Below the pieces are notes generated by a model. The model did not search any database and was not told where the DNA came from. It saw only the letters and a list, made by a program, of their open reading frames with translations. A stretch of DNA of 64,000 nucleotides, taken from the NCBI GenBank assembly GCA_963573385.1, contig CAUYLG010026913.1:143073-207072 (forward strand). Direction: 5' to 3'. Position 1 is the stretch's first letter; each line of letters starts with the position of its first letter. Both the position numbers and the translations under genes were made by a program. The DNA is from Cacajao melanocephalus. Lineage: Eukaryota > Chordata > Mammalia > Primates > Pitheciidae. This document shows positions 27,466 through 40,580 of this stretch, piece after piece.

Positions 27466-27818
27466 CACTTGTCCCTTGGTATCCATGGGGAATTGGTGCC
27501 AGGACCTTCCAAGGGCACCAAAATCCACAGATGCTCAAGTTCATGATATAAAGTGGTATATTTGCATATACTCTACGCACAGCCTCTTGTGTACTTTAAC
27601 TCATTTCTAGATCATTTCTAGATTATTTATAATATCTAATACAATGTAAATGCTGTGTAAATAGTTGTTATACTGTATTATTTAGGGAATAATAACAAGA
27701 AAAAAATCTGTACACGTTCGGTAGAGACACAACCATCCACTTTCTTTTTTGGAATATTTTTGATCTTCCATGGGTTGAATCCATAAATGTGGAACACACA
27801 GATGTAGAGGACTGACTG
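27466..27818. mobile_element. Tigger-like (pogo superfamily) non-autonomous transposon
   Basis: The ends are inverted: CACTTGTCCCTTGGTATCC at the left pairs with the reverse complement of gatgtagaggactgactg at the right. A TA follows the right end, as expected for pogo-type insertion. The interior matches the familiar 'aatacaatgtaaatgctgtg' and 'gtaaatagttgttatactg' blocks. The family name is from memory. Confidence 0.75.
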
Positions 27819-27943
27819 TATTTTTTAAAAAATGAGTTGGAATGATAACCACTACATTCAGGGTAGGAGGTACCTTGGCCTAGGAAACATGAGAGTGGGA
27901 TAGAGGAGGGTACAAAGGATCTTCAAGTGTAATTGTATAATTT

Positions 27944-28237
27944 ATTTTTTTCATTTTTTATTTTTTGAGACAGGGTCTCGCTCTGTCACCCAGGATGGAG
28001 TGCAGTGGCGTGACCATGGCTCACTGCAGCCTTGACCTCCTGGGCTTAAGAGATCCTTACACCTCAGCCTCCAGGTAGCTGGGACTATAGGCGTGCACCA
28101 CTCCACTTGGCTAATTTTTACGGACAGAATTTTGCCATGTTTCCCAGGCTGGTCTCAAACTCCTGGGCTCAAGCAATCCATCTGCCTTGGCCTCATAAAG
28201 TATTGAGATTACAGGCATGAGCCACTGCACTCAGTGT
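27944..28237 (-). mobile_element. Alu SINE (left arm of inverted pair)
   Basis: A T-rich start, then gagacagggtctcgctctgt, ending gagccactgcactcagt. It is diverged, consistent with an older Alu. It faces the next Alu head to head. Confidence 0.93.
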
Positions 28238-28270
28238 GTATAATTTAGTTCTTTAGAAAATATGAAAAAA

Positions 28271-28562
28271 GGCCAGGTGTAGTGGCTCACACATGTCATC
28301 CCAGCATTTTGGGAGGTCATGGTGAGCAGATCACTTGAACTCAGGAGTTTGAGACCAGCCTGGCCAACAAGGGGAAACCCTGTCTCTACTTAAATACCAA
28401 AATAAAAATTAAAAAAGTTGGATGTGGTGGCACAAGCCTGTAATCCTAGTTACTTAGGAAGCTGAGGCAGGAGAATTGCTGAAACCAGAAAGGCAGAGGT
28501 GGTAGTGAGCTGAGATTGTGCCACTGTACTCCAGCCTGGGTGACAGAGTCAAAAAAAAAAAA
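28271..28562 (+). mobile_element. Alu SINE (right arm of inverted pair)
   Basis: It starts ggccaggtgtagtggctcac and runs through both monomers to gggtgacagagtc plus an A run. The tail grades into the TA/CA microsatellite that follows. Confidence 0.94.
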
Positions 28563-28618
28563 TAAATATATATATATATATATATACACACACATACATA
28601 CATATATATATAAATATG
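28563..28618. repeat. TA/CA microsatellite
   Basis: An alternating ta run is followed by cacacaca, catacata and more tatata. It directly follows an Alu A tail and probably grew from it. Confidence 0.9.
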
Positions 28619-29788
28619 GCATAATGTTAGTATCTGACAAAGATTAAGAAGGTATTTGTAATATTCTCTATTTTTTTGTTTAAATATTTAACTATTTTAT
28701 AATAAAATGAAAACAATTAGCAAGTTTGAATGAAAAGAATAAAAGAATAAAAAAGAATAAGTCATTAGCAACCATTAAGAAAAAAATATGAAAGTGAGCC
28801 TTTAACATTTGAAGAAGTTACATTCTTACCAAAATAGATATCAATCTCATAAATATCACAGCTGATGACTGAAAGTAAAAAAAAAAAACACTTTTATAGT
28901 TCATGTTTCCTGCTTATTTGACTCATACCACACAGCCTGAAGAAAGCAAGATTTTCTAAACTATGTCTCTAAAGAGTTAACACATGTCCATGTGAAAAGT
29001 GTTCTATGTGCCATTAGGCTCAGGAAGCATCAGTTTAAACACGGTGAACCTTTCTCCTCATTGCAGAACTTCTGAGAACACATTAGCTTGCTGCTGTCCT
29101 GTGACTCCACATTTCCCGACCTTAGTAGATCACTAACCCTGCTTTTTCAAGCCAGATTTTTTTTAGGAGTAGTAAGAAGTGCCAGTTTACATAATATTGT
29201 TCACATCTATTCACATCAAATTTCCTTTTCTTGTTTCCAAATATAATCACAGAACTAACTACAACTTGGATTTTGGTGAGAGACTATATATTAACACTGG
29301 ATATGTGTTTGAAGCAAACAAATTCTCTCCAGCTTGGAGCCTACAGTGGAAGTGAGAGAAGAAAAAGAAAGTAGGATGGTTTGAGCATCATTCTAACTAG
29401 CAACCTCAAGAGATAGATGAGTTCTTCTAAAGCTATAAACTGAATGAGGTCACTGGGAAAGGTACTGCCTCAGGCCCTTCCTGAAAGGCAGTGCCTTCAT
29501 CCCACCCTCTTTAGACACTGTGGTGAGTCAGAAGGGGAGGGAGCGAGTTAGACTCAGGCTGGCACCCACTACAGTTGCTCGTACTAGAAAACCACAGTAC
29601 TTCAGAGTAATTGACATGTGCTGGAAATAATCACAGGTCCAGAAAAACAAAAGTGCCACAGGACACCCTGCCAAGTCACCAAGTCAGTCCCGGTGCCAAG
29701 AAGCGGAGCGTTAGCAGCCTGGCTTCCTGTGGCATGTGCTCGCAAGGGTGCTGGCCAGGCGCAAGCTTCCAGTGCAGCTTTCACTTAC

Positions 29789-29849
29789 ACACGGTTCCTC
29801 CTTTGGCATGAGACTCAAAAATGAGAACACCTGCTAACTCTCGTTTCAC
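29789..29849 (-). CDS. RAPGEF4: RAPGEF4 exon F: first beta strands of cNBD-B
   Basis: This 61-nt exon encodes VKRELAGVLIFESHAKGGTV, about residues 364-383, plus the first base of Leu384. It is the opening of the cNBD-B beta barrel. Three possible GT donors overlap here. Only GTGT|gtaagt keeps the frame into exon G, where TTG TTT AAC gives Leu-Phe-Asn, and it is also the best donor match. The acceptor is ttctag|GTGAAA. Exons F and G together are 138 nt and enter and leave in phase 0, so they could only be dropped as a pair without a frameshift. Confidence 0.94.
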
Positions 29850-31713
29850 CTAGAAGAAAAAGAGAAGAAACGTGCAAAGGCCACGTTTGCAGGTCTGGGT
29901 GGAAAACAGTTGTGCTCTTTCGGGGGGCACAATGCAAACTGTCCCGGGGTTTCCCACGCAGTCATCTCTCACCGTGCTTGCTGCTGCTGCTCTCACCTAA
30001 AATCACTTCCACTTGATTCGCTGCTAGGTTTTTAAAGCTTGTAGCTATTTTTATAGAATAGCTTATAGCTAATTCATACCAGACCACCTCCTTAGAGACT
30101 GTTTAAAACGTGGCCCCACCTGCATTAACTAGCCGACTTGTCTGCCTGTCTTTTGCTGTTGGTGAGAAGGGGAGACCATGTATATCATATGATTCTGTCG
30201 CTACTAGTGGCTCTTCCTTGCATCACATATAATGCATCACGGCAAACGTTGGAAAATTCACTGTCTTGAAGTTGAATAATGAAGTCTAAATGAGTGAACA
30301 CATTTATATTCTTAGTTAAAACTCCAAATTATTCCTAGATAGCTAAAATTCAATTTTTTTTTTTTTAAATTCCAAATGATGGTCCCAAATCATGGCTCTG
30401 TCTTTCTAAGAACACGGTAACTTGAGATTTTTCTATGCCTGGGTACCTGGGGTTTGAGGTAGAAGATAAGACTACCCACAGTCCGCTTAACTCCACCAAG
30501 ACCACCAGGGAAGTCAGATCAGGGGCATGCTGGGTCCCTGGAGCACAGGTGGGGAAAGGAATCCTTCCTTCCTTCCCTCTACATCATGAGCTCCTGAAGC
30601 CTGGGCTGTCTGCCCTATATATACGAGGCCTTCCCAGGTGAGGCTCCCAGGCACTACACCTACGCCCTGTGGAGAGAGTAGGGATGGCAAGGGCAGTGGC
30701 AGGTAGGAGGGAGGCTGGGCTGGACCACTCCCCTGGGCAGTCCATGTAGGTGAGCAAGTTTCCAGACCCTCAGTGGTGCCAGAGGTGGCAGACACGTGAA
30801 GGAGGCTTGTCTCTAGTTGTTGTAGGAGAGAGGGGACTTGAAGCCTTCCTGCTTGTTGCTGGGCAAATGCCTCCCTGCTCTCAACAGAGACCTGAGCTTA
30901 CCTCCAACAGCAGGGACCAGCAGGTACCGATACTGTGAGGTAGCAGAACATCACTTTTAGTGAGCTAGGAATGAAAACAAACGAGGCATCTAGATCTTTC
31001 TTAGGGACCTCGTATATGCTCTGTGAAAGCTGAAACCACTTTCTTCTTCTTCTTGACTTATTAGCATGTAGGACATGTGTGTTGCCTACAAATCACATTG
31101 TTATGGGAGGAGGTCTTTCTATCTCTATTCAGAGGCAAAAATTTCTGTCTCCTAAATACTCTAATCAGGTAAAAGTTCAGAATTAGATACAGCCACTGGG
31201 TCATCTTTTATTAGTGGGTACTGTTATCGTGATCAATATATCTAAGCTGATGCTCTCTTGAACCTTCTGCTTCCATTCTCAAGAAGGCAGCAAACCCTGG
31301 TGGCGTTGGCCCCATGAGCCAAGACAGGTCATTCAGATTTCCCTCTTTCCACCCTCTGGCTACATGTCATGGCAGGATTCAGACTCCCTCCCAGGCCTGG
31401 TTCTCTTATCTGAGTGTGCAGGTTCCAAAATTCACATTCAGAGATATGAAGCACATGTTCCAACCCTACTCACATCAGGCTGCTCTGGGGTTTAGGGCAC
31501 ATGGGCAACTACCAATAACGCGATAACACTCGATTCCCTTCCAGTGATTCTTCTTGGGTGTAACTTCCTCAGCACCTCATAAAAGAGTAGAGGTGATTTA
31601 TGAGGTGAAAATCAGGCATTCTTTTCCCCCACCTCATCTTCATACTCGCCTCTGTCCTAACAATGCATTTATCCCAAAGTCTTCTAACTATGCCAAACGA
31701 AGAGAAAACTTAC
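29850..31713 (-). other. RAPGEF4: RAPGEF4 intron between exons E and F
   Basis: This 1,864-bp intron has a moderately GC-rich middle (about 30.43-30.93 kb), which I cannot assign to any element. It also holds one copy of an 81-bp segment (31001-31081) that recurs in the next intron. Confidence 0.85.
31001..31081. repeat. Diverged direct repeat, copy 1
   Basis: It shares about 80-85% identity with 32544-32624, including the exact strings 'cttattagcatgt' and 'ggacatgtgt'. Family unknown. Confidence 0.75.
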
Positions 31714-31798
31714 CGTGGTAGAAAGATGCGATAAGGCTTTAATATGAAGGAGCTCTTCATAGATTATCTCTAGGTCGTCCACAGTCCTCTGGCCAGGT
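31714..31798 (-). CDS. RAPGEF4: RAPGEF4 exon E: entry to cNBD-B
   Basis: This 85-nt exon encodes about residues 335-363: [20 protein letters not shown] then ALSHLSTT. It is the N-terminal helical part of the second cyclic-nucleotide-binding domain, the one whose cAMP occupancy controls the exchange activity. The acceptor is ttgtag|ACCTGG and the donor CACG|gtaagt, a strong match. It enters needing one base to finish a Pro codon and ends in phase 0. The intron separating it from exon D is the largest complete one in the window, 16,674 bp. Confidence 0.95.
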
Positions 31799-32543
31799 CT
31801 ACAAAGAAACCAAGGAAAAAGGAAATATGGAAAAAGGGCATCACTAGGGCTTCAAACATGGAGACGGATCCAGGTGTCAGTAACATGCTCAGGGATTTCT
31901 TCTGCATGAAAAGATATTGGCGGAGGGTGAGGCTGTGCCAGTAAAATCCCTAAGGGGATTTTTGAAATAAATGTGCTCCCTGATGAAAGGATATGGGAGA
32001 AAGCCAAAGTGCACAGGATCCTTCTCTTCTGATCGCAGAGGGAAGAGCGCCTCCATTCAAATGGTAGCTGGCTAACTCATCTCTCACTTTGTAGATGATT
32101 GATCTAAAAAAATTGCTTTTCATTACCACCTTAATCAGTAATGGCAAAACATGTCTTTTAACACCACTGGAAACAAGTGGTATAATCAACTTGACAACTG
32201 ATCTAAATTCCTTGAGATCTTGTGTGCTATCTTAGACTAGCAGAATAATAATGCCGCTGTCACTATTATTTGGGGTTATATAATGTTTTTTCTGGAGGAC
32301 TCAAATATAGGATGCATGCAGACTCAACATTTTCTTTTCTAGCCCTGGGGAGATAAAGGCATGAGATGAAGAGAAGGCAAATGGTAGCATCTGGGATTGG
32401 TAAGAGAAGGCAAGAAGGGAGGTATGTGTCCACATCCCAAACTCTGTTACAAGGACCACCACTCTCCATGAGATGTTAATCAGTTTATGTGAAGCATTTT
32501 TATTCTAAAATTTATTATGAAACTAGAATCCAATAACATGCCT

Positions 32544-32624
32544 TTAAGGACCTCAGCATATAATCTGTGAAAGTTGAAACCAGCTCCTTCTTCTTCTTTA
32601 CTTATTAGCATGTGGGACATGTGT
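32544..32624. repeat. Diverged direct repeat, copy 2
   Basis: It is the counterpart of 31001-31081, 1,543 bp away, in the same orientation but across exon E. Confidence 0.75.
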
Positions 32625-33134
32625 GGGGCATGAGGGTGCTGTGGACATTTTTGGCATTGGAAGACTGAATAGATTCCTAATCACTTTTCATATTTGTAAT
32701 TATTTTGAAATCATTCATAGTGTTTTATTATATTAATGGTAGGAGATGCAACTGGTCAGTAACTCGAATTTTTTGTTGCTCCCTGCAAAATAAAGAATCC
32801 TAACTAATATGTTTTTGAAACTTGAAAACAAACTAATGGGTTATTCAGAGAGTTCTAGGAAGTCGACTGAGAAACAATCTATACATTGATGGATAGGCAG
32901 CAGTTACTCTCAGCTAATTGCTGCAGTTATGAATGTTATCTGTTACATAATCATTGGTCTATTTTGTGCATTTTGTCCTCTAAAATTTTAACAATGTATG
33001 ATATTATTCAATATTGTTGTAATTACTACTAATTAAACATTGAACCCTTAATGAACTACTGATGATGTAACATCATGACATTATCATTTATAAAGTGTTC
33101 CTTGGTAAATAAATTTGAGAAGTACCGTTGTACT

Positions 33135-33270
33135 GAATACAGCATTGGATTTAGGGTCTGAAAATCAAGTTTAAAATCAGTGCAATAACTCCCCAGCCAT
33201 GTGACATCAAAGTCTTAGTCTCATATGAAAACTGGGGACAATTTCCAAGAGAGATGTGAGAGCTAACAGA
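33135..33270 (+). mobile_element. MIR-class SINE
   Basis: 'ccccagccatgtgacatcaa' and 'tctcatatgaaaactgggga' fit a diverged MIR. Confidence 0.45.
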
Positions 33271-33860
33271 AGGAGCAACCATAAAGGTGTCTACATATTT
33301 ATCTGTGCAAGTGAAAAATAACCCAGCAAAGTGATATTCAAAACTCAGATCCTCGCAGAAGCAGTTAAATAAACTTACAAATGAAGTATGACATCTTTTT
33401 GGTCTACGAGAGTACATCTGAAACTTAGTCTATTATTAGATAGGGACTCTTAGTCATCAAAACTGAATTATAAATATTCTAAAATAGTTAATCGGATTAA
33501 ATAATTTTGCAACCATATTCTAATATGAGGAAGATGACAGATTTAGTGGGGTCTAACGAGAGGAAGAAAACTCTGCATACTTTGCACAGTACCTTCCCAA
33601 GGACAGCTTTAATATGAACAAAAGAATGTTACAACATTCCCTTATGGAATCAACAGGGGCTATCTTCCTAATCCTGACTGTATAAAAACAGATACTAAAT
33701 CCATGACCCGGGAGACACTAGTCAGGTTCACCTCCTGCTAAGGGTCACCACTGAGAGACACAACTGCACACCAATCTCGTGCTTATGGTGGAGCCCACAA
33801 AGTATGGGACCCATAAAGATGCTGAAGCTGTGGCCACAGGGGCTCCAAAGGAGCCAGGCT

Positions 33861-33908
33861 TTCTCAGCCGGAGGCCTTCTCGGCCAGAGGCCTTCTCAGC
33901 CAGAGGCC
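33861..33908. repeat. Three-unit 16-bp minisatellite
   Basis: The units ttctcagccggaggcc, ttctcggccagaggcc and ttctcagccagaggcc lie back to back, differing at one or two bases. Confidence 0.95.
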
Positions 33909-34372
33909 TAATCTACTACTTGACTTGAACATAGGGATTTTGAAACTGGGACCCTTGGGGATTTAAAAGTCAATCAAGTCACCTTCATCTATCTACTACT
34001 ATAGAGGCAGCTAATGTGAAAGTCTCAAGGTAGGCGTAATAGGATTATGATCTTCAGACAAGAAGCAGCCCTGCTGTTCTTGCTACTTGATATCAGTGGC
34101 AAATAACACGGAACCCTCCTCGAAGGCTGGCTAAACAAGAAAGCAGTCACCAAGTCTCATTCATACCTCCATGGGGTGGGCTGTCATGGTGAGAGGAGAA
34201 AACCTCAGCTGGGAAAAGAAAGGCTTAGAATTCTGCTCTAAAATCTTGACATATTCAAAGTTGTAATTTTGGGAGCAGATCTCTATGAGGTTAGGATGAA
34301 TGCTTATGTAATATAAATATGAGATCTGTATTACTCAACTTTAATGGATTTCTTTTTTAAAAATGCTATCCT

Positions 34373-34486
34373 GCCTGGGTGTGCTGGAACACACCTGTAG
34401 TCCCAGCACTTTGGGGGGCCAAGGCCGGAGGATCACTTCAGTTCAGTTTGAGACCAGCCTGGGCAACGTAGTGAGACACTGCCTCT
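34373..34486 (+). mobile_element. Alu left-monomer fragment
   Basis: It has cctgtagtcccagcactttg, 'gagaccagcctgggcaa' and a degenerate end at cctctacacacacata. Only the first monomer is present. Confidence 0.88.
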
Positions 34487-34789
34487 ACACACACATACAT
34501 AATGCTGCCATTTGGGTCTACAAGTCTCAACATATTAATAATATTGCATCTGAGATTTGAAACAGAATGAAGAACTGTCAGACCCTCAATGCCATATACT
34601 AAAATTTGACATTGTGGTTCAAGGCTGACCTTTGAGCTGTGACAGCTAGTATTAGAATCTGCACAAAGTATAGAAGGAGAGAGGTAAAGATGGCAGAATT
34701 CCAGCTCTGAACCATGCTCAGTTTAACCACTGCTTTCCACTACTGAGCACGCCTGAAGCTCTCTCCTCTCCCCACGCTCCTCCCCCTTG

Positions 34790-35670
<881 letters not shown>

Positions 35671-35699
35671 ACTCTAGACTGTTTTTCTCAAGAGAAGTA

Positions 35700-35910
35700 G
35701 TATCTGGTAGTACAAAGGCACTGGATTGGAAGCAGAAACTGAATTTGAGATCTAAATCATGAACTTCCTAGTTGCCCAAATGATCTAATGACTTGTTTCT
35801 GCATCTGTAAAATGGAAATAATACAAGGGATTTGTTATAAAGGTCAAATCAGGTAATATACATGAAGCTTTATATATACTGAAAATATAGTACAAATGTA
35901 GGGTGGTATT
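35700..35910 (+). mobile_element. MIR-class SINE
   Basis: 'tttctgcatctgtaaaatgg' and 'gtcaaatcaggtaatataca' follow MIR order. Confidence 0.55.
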
Positions 35911-37786
35911 GTTATCAGGGTGGGTGTTTAATACAGCTCATTGGATCAGTGAACACGCGAGTTCTCACAATTCATGATGAATTTAGGGTCTGCCCAAGGG
36001 AGATGGCAGTGGTGCTCTGGAGCAGTTCTTCTGTAGCCTGAGGGAGATGCATCCTCCTGCTCTGTTGTCCTTCCCACTGAGGTTAAGTAAGGCAAAGCAT
36101 CCATGGCACAGCTCACTTTTGTTACAGGACACATTTGTTTCATGGCAAATAGTTAATTATTAATAAAGGGAAGAGATGTGAAAATGATGGCCCTCACCTC
36201 TTACTCCCAATTCTGTGAAAGGATAGAAAAGGTCATTTCTCTTAGGATTATAGATTTACTCGTTTGGTTGTGAAAAATTCCCACCTTAAACCAGCTAAAG
36301 GTACTCAGTCTACCTATGTCAACACCAGTGGGGGTTTGAACAGAAGTTCATTCAAGACTCACAAGTAGCACCTTGCTAATCTCTTAATTTTGGCCAGATT
36401 TTTGTCTGCCATGCTAAAGGTTTGGCAGAAAAGATATTTTAAGGTCCAAAATGGCATTGGAAAACAAATGAGCACCACCACCACTACAAACAATGAACTA
36501 TCAGCAGACCAGAAAGTTTTAGGAATTCCTGGATAAGAGAAAACAGATGAGAAAAGAATGACTGAGAAATAAGACCGGAAGCAGCCGGCTGAGCCCTCAG
36601 GAAGAAAACCATCACAGGAATAACAAGGCATCACTGATAAGACAGCACTGCATCAGTCAGCCCAGAGGGCAGGAGAGAGTGATGTCAGACAGGTTGATGA
36701 AAAGGCCCACCACTTGGTCAGGCCTCTCCCCTCCTACCCCTGTCACACTCAGTGGTGGATGGGGCAGAGTTACTGCCAGGCAAGACCTTAAGACCTGCTC
36801 TCTAAGACAGACGCCCCAGGAGGACTCAGTGTGAACACTGCAGCCTGAAGGAAGCAGAACAGAGGGTGTAAAAACCCCAGGCTCTTCCAGGAGACACAGG
36901 AGGAAAAGGAGGCAGCTCTCCCAGGAAGAGCAGGGAAGGGCTCTGTTCCCAGGAAATCCTTTCTATTTTGGCAACTAGTGAGAGGAAAAGGGATGGCGTG
37001 AGCCTGCCTGCTCCCCAGGTACCTCTCCCAAGCAAAGCCTGCCAGGAAACCTGCATCCTTGCAGGGCCAGCCCCACCACTTCCAGGGGAAGCTTTGTGGG
37101 GGGTGCGACCACCACGTCTGCACAGAAGCCCACATGGGCAGCTCGCCCTACCTCCTGGTCTTTTATTCATCAATAACCCACGCAGAGAAAGAGAGGCTTC
37201 CATGGGGAGTCCCTGGATGCCTCAGAGAATTCACAGCAGCTGTTCAAGACTAAAGGGAACGACGCCTAAAAACAGTTTAGTTTCTGAATACTAAACAACA
37301 CACTCAAGCTGAAAAGAAAAAAAGAGAAACACGGCAAGAACAAAACCCCAACCCTGTGGTCTGAGGTGGTCACAATAATCACAGGGCAAGCAACTACCAT
37401 TTGGTAATCCATGCAGGCAGCAAAGAACTTTTCGGTCCTGTTTACAGCCCAAGTTTTAACAAGGTGAGAGAAGTCAGGACTTCCAGGTGTGAAGAGACTT
37501 ACTTTTAAAAATGAGTATATTCACAGCTAGCAAAGCAACAAAAGCACTTGTGAGAGGTTTGCTGTGAGCCAGGACACTGTCCCTCGGGAGCCTCAACGTG
37601 TCATGAGGATTGAAAGTTGAGATGAGACCCAGGGAGGAGGCCAGGTGGAGCAAAAGTCAGTCTGGTCAACCTGTGCCCGCCAAAGTGCATCAGACTGGAG
37701 CCCCCTCCCACCCCAGGGGGTCTCAGCGGTCCTGGCAGCAGTAACAGAAACAGCCCAGCCTTTCAGAGGCCGCCGGCTCGGAGCTG

Positions 37787-37802
37787 CTGTGCCATCTAGT
37801 GT
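37787..37802 (-). promoter_or_regulatory. CTCF-like binding motif
   Basis: The minus strand reads ACACTAGATGGCACAG, which fits 14 of 16 positions of the CTCF core CCASYAGRKGGCRSTR, including the invariant AG and GGC. It sits in a GC-richer, CpG-containing block inside the large intron. This is a motif match only; occupancy cannot be seen from sequence. Confidence 0.45.
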
Positions 37803-40580
37803 CTCAGAAAAGGCTCACCTCTCTACTCTCACATCAGACAAAGGTTCTCCCCTGATCCACCCCCACCCCTCAAAGAGCACCCGATCACATCTAAAACTGA
37901 GCGCTCCCCACCACAATCCCTGAACAAAGTCACATTTTAAAAGTGGGTTTCTCTTGGCAAACAGTGGCATTAAGCACCTTTCCTGCTTTGGTCTTTACGG
38001 GGGTGATAGAGAAAAAAAAAATGGAGAAGAGATCCTGCAAATCAACCCCCAGACTGTTCAAACAGTAATGAAAGGGTCCCAAGGACTGAAGGCAATTTGG
38101 CTTTCAAGAGTAAAGGGAACGCTGTGCCCGAGCAGGAGGAGAGAACTCCCATGCTCCTTCATAAGAGTAACCTACAAGGCTGGGGAAGTGAATTGACTCT
38201 CTGACTGCTCTGAGTGGCAGCCGGTGAATGTACCTGGTCTTTACTTGTCCTTCTCCAGATGTCACAGGGAGAGATATTAGGCATCCCTGCTTCTTTACAA
38301 ATCTGCGTGGTGCCACATTGATGTGGATTTGTCGGATCCCGCTGTGGAAAGGCCTAGTTTCTGCAAGGGTTGCATTCTGGCAGCAATGTCTAGTTACAGA
38401 CAAGATAATAAATGGGGATGGATAGGGAAGCAGTTTATACATTAAAGGATGGGATGGCTCAGGTGATATTGGAAGCTGCTGGTAAATACAGTTTTATCAA
38501 GGTCAGAGACAGAGCTCCTCAGTTATTGGAACGTGGATAAGATGAGGATTCATCCAGCCACCAAGCAGCACATCAGCATGACCGTGGTAAAATATGCAGG
38601 TAAAAAAGCAAATAACCGAGTCCTCTACACTTGTTGCCTAGCAGACCCTGGTATAAGGGGAAAACACCCAGAGAAGTGAACATTATAAATATCTACATAA
38701 GCCATACTGAAGCTTCAGGGTTTTAAAAAAAATGCCCTTTTTCATGTGTGAGATGCAGGGCTGCTTTATTTTTGATGTAACGCTTCATCTCAATCCACCT
38801 GATTCTCTGACTTTTAAGTCCTTTCTCAAACTTGGACCATTTTCCAGCACTGTTAAGATCTTCTTAAGGTCTCGCTCTTCCACTTCCTTTAAAGGAAAGT
38901 TTAGTGCAGTTTTGCACTTCCTTGTCTAGCAAAACCAGCAAAGCATGTTTTATCTTTGCTTCACCTCTCAGGACCCCTGCTTCTTAAGTGTCAGAGACAT
39001 TCCAGGAACCTGGTGACAGCACATTTAAAGTGTCCAACCCAGCTCCGACTGCTCAGCTCCCTGCCATGCCACCACCCCCTCACCTTATCTTTAACCCCCA
39101 AAAGGACATTTTCAGTTCATTTTCTAGTTCTAATAGCAGAGCTTGTGTATACAGGGATCTTTTCCTACTTTGTGAAGTTGGAAATGAATACCGCCTACAA
39201 CTGCAATAAAGGGCAAAAGCTTCATGAATATTTGTGAGAAATGAAGTCATCCCTGTCAGGACATGGGATAAGGGTTTCATAAATCATGGCTTCTGAGTAC
39301 TAAGTGTTTTTAGGACAATGTGGTTTCATCATGTTTAGAAACTGAATGTGCCCAACATTCTTCCAGCAATAGTGTTTACTACAAAGACACTCAAGGAGTT
39401 TAATATTAAACCTTTTAAAAGGTACAAGTACCAATATTTTTCTTTAAAACATCCAAGCAGCAAGTTGAGAAGAACAAATAAATTTGGATGGAGTCGGATA
39501 GTATAACTGCTTGCCTTTGAGGATGAAATATACATGTGAGATGGAAAATGCAAATGTTTTTTGAGAAGGTGCTATATGAATGCATTATTACTTTTTCCTT
39601 GCAAAATGTCAATTCTTAATTAATCAGGGACATCGATTATTCATATTTTGTGGTTATTTCACTGCTTGTTCAGTAGATTCACTACTAGGACACACTTGAA
39701 GCAACCCAGTAGAGAGAAAAAAATACTGTCCATGAAAGAAAAAAAGAAGAAATAAAATTGAACTTGGAGTAAGATTTGGATCAGTTCCTGGTTCAGCTGC
39801 ATATACAGTTGTGGGATGTTAAGAAAGGCACTTGAAATTGACTAAGCTCGATTTCTTTGTCAGGACGTACTGGATTAGCATTAGCCATGCTTAGTTCACA
39901 GAGCTTTTTAGTGGCTCAAAGAGGGGAAGGATGTGAGATCACTATATAAACTATATCATGGTATTCAAATATTAGTGATTAAGCTTGGTTTGTGGTTCTG
40001 GCTAGAGGGTTGCTGTGGAGTAAGTTGACTCTTCCCAGAGCTGTGGGTTTCCAGTCGTTTTTACATGATCTTTAGACTAAATTTTCCAGCAACTCTTTAA
40101 GGGAGCTGTGAAGAGAGGCAGATATTTGCAAGTTGGGTACCAGATTTGGCAAATAAAAATATTGTGTGGAATATATCAGAACATTGTTTGTTATTCATCT
40201 GAAATTCCAATTTAACTGGACATCCTGTATTTAACCTGGCAACCCTAATCATATGGCAATTAAAACTATAAAGCACTTCATTTCTGTGCAATCAGTTTGA
40301 CAATGGATTTTAAAACTTTAGACCCACAAGGCCTGTTGGATTCTGCTCCTGACAATACATAGTAAAACTCAGAATATAAGATAAAAATAAAAGAATTATA
40401 GGTTCCAGAAGCACATAACTCTCCCAGAAAAAATAATCTTCATCATCATCTTAACCCATTATAGATTAGTAGCATGCCTGGGAACCTCCCATGCTAGAGG
40501 ACTTTTTCCACAGTAGATGGTGCACTCCATTCTGGTTTATATGGTAAAAATTTAATGAAATTAGATTAGTTTGTAATAAT

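Larger units (their letters stand above)
27069..29788 (-). other. RAPGEF4: RAPGEF4 intron between exons F and G
   Basis: This 2,720-bp intron carries a Tigger-like DNA transposon remnant (27466-27818), a head-to-head inverted Alu pair (27944-28562) and a TA/CA microsatellite. The segment 28620-29788 shows nothing recognised. Confidence 0.85.

Noticed and set aside
28813..28871. A possible 40-nt exon on the minus strand (cag|TCATCAG ... TTTTG|gtaaga)
   Set aside because: Splice-like ends are present, but exon F joins exon G in frame with the expected residues, and the 40-odd nt would break the frame.
36788..37294. Overlapping 108-125 codon frames on both strands
   Set aside because: They lie in a GC-richer intronic block, and frames are open on both strands at once. 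There is no family resemblance, no splice structure and no start context. GC content explains them.
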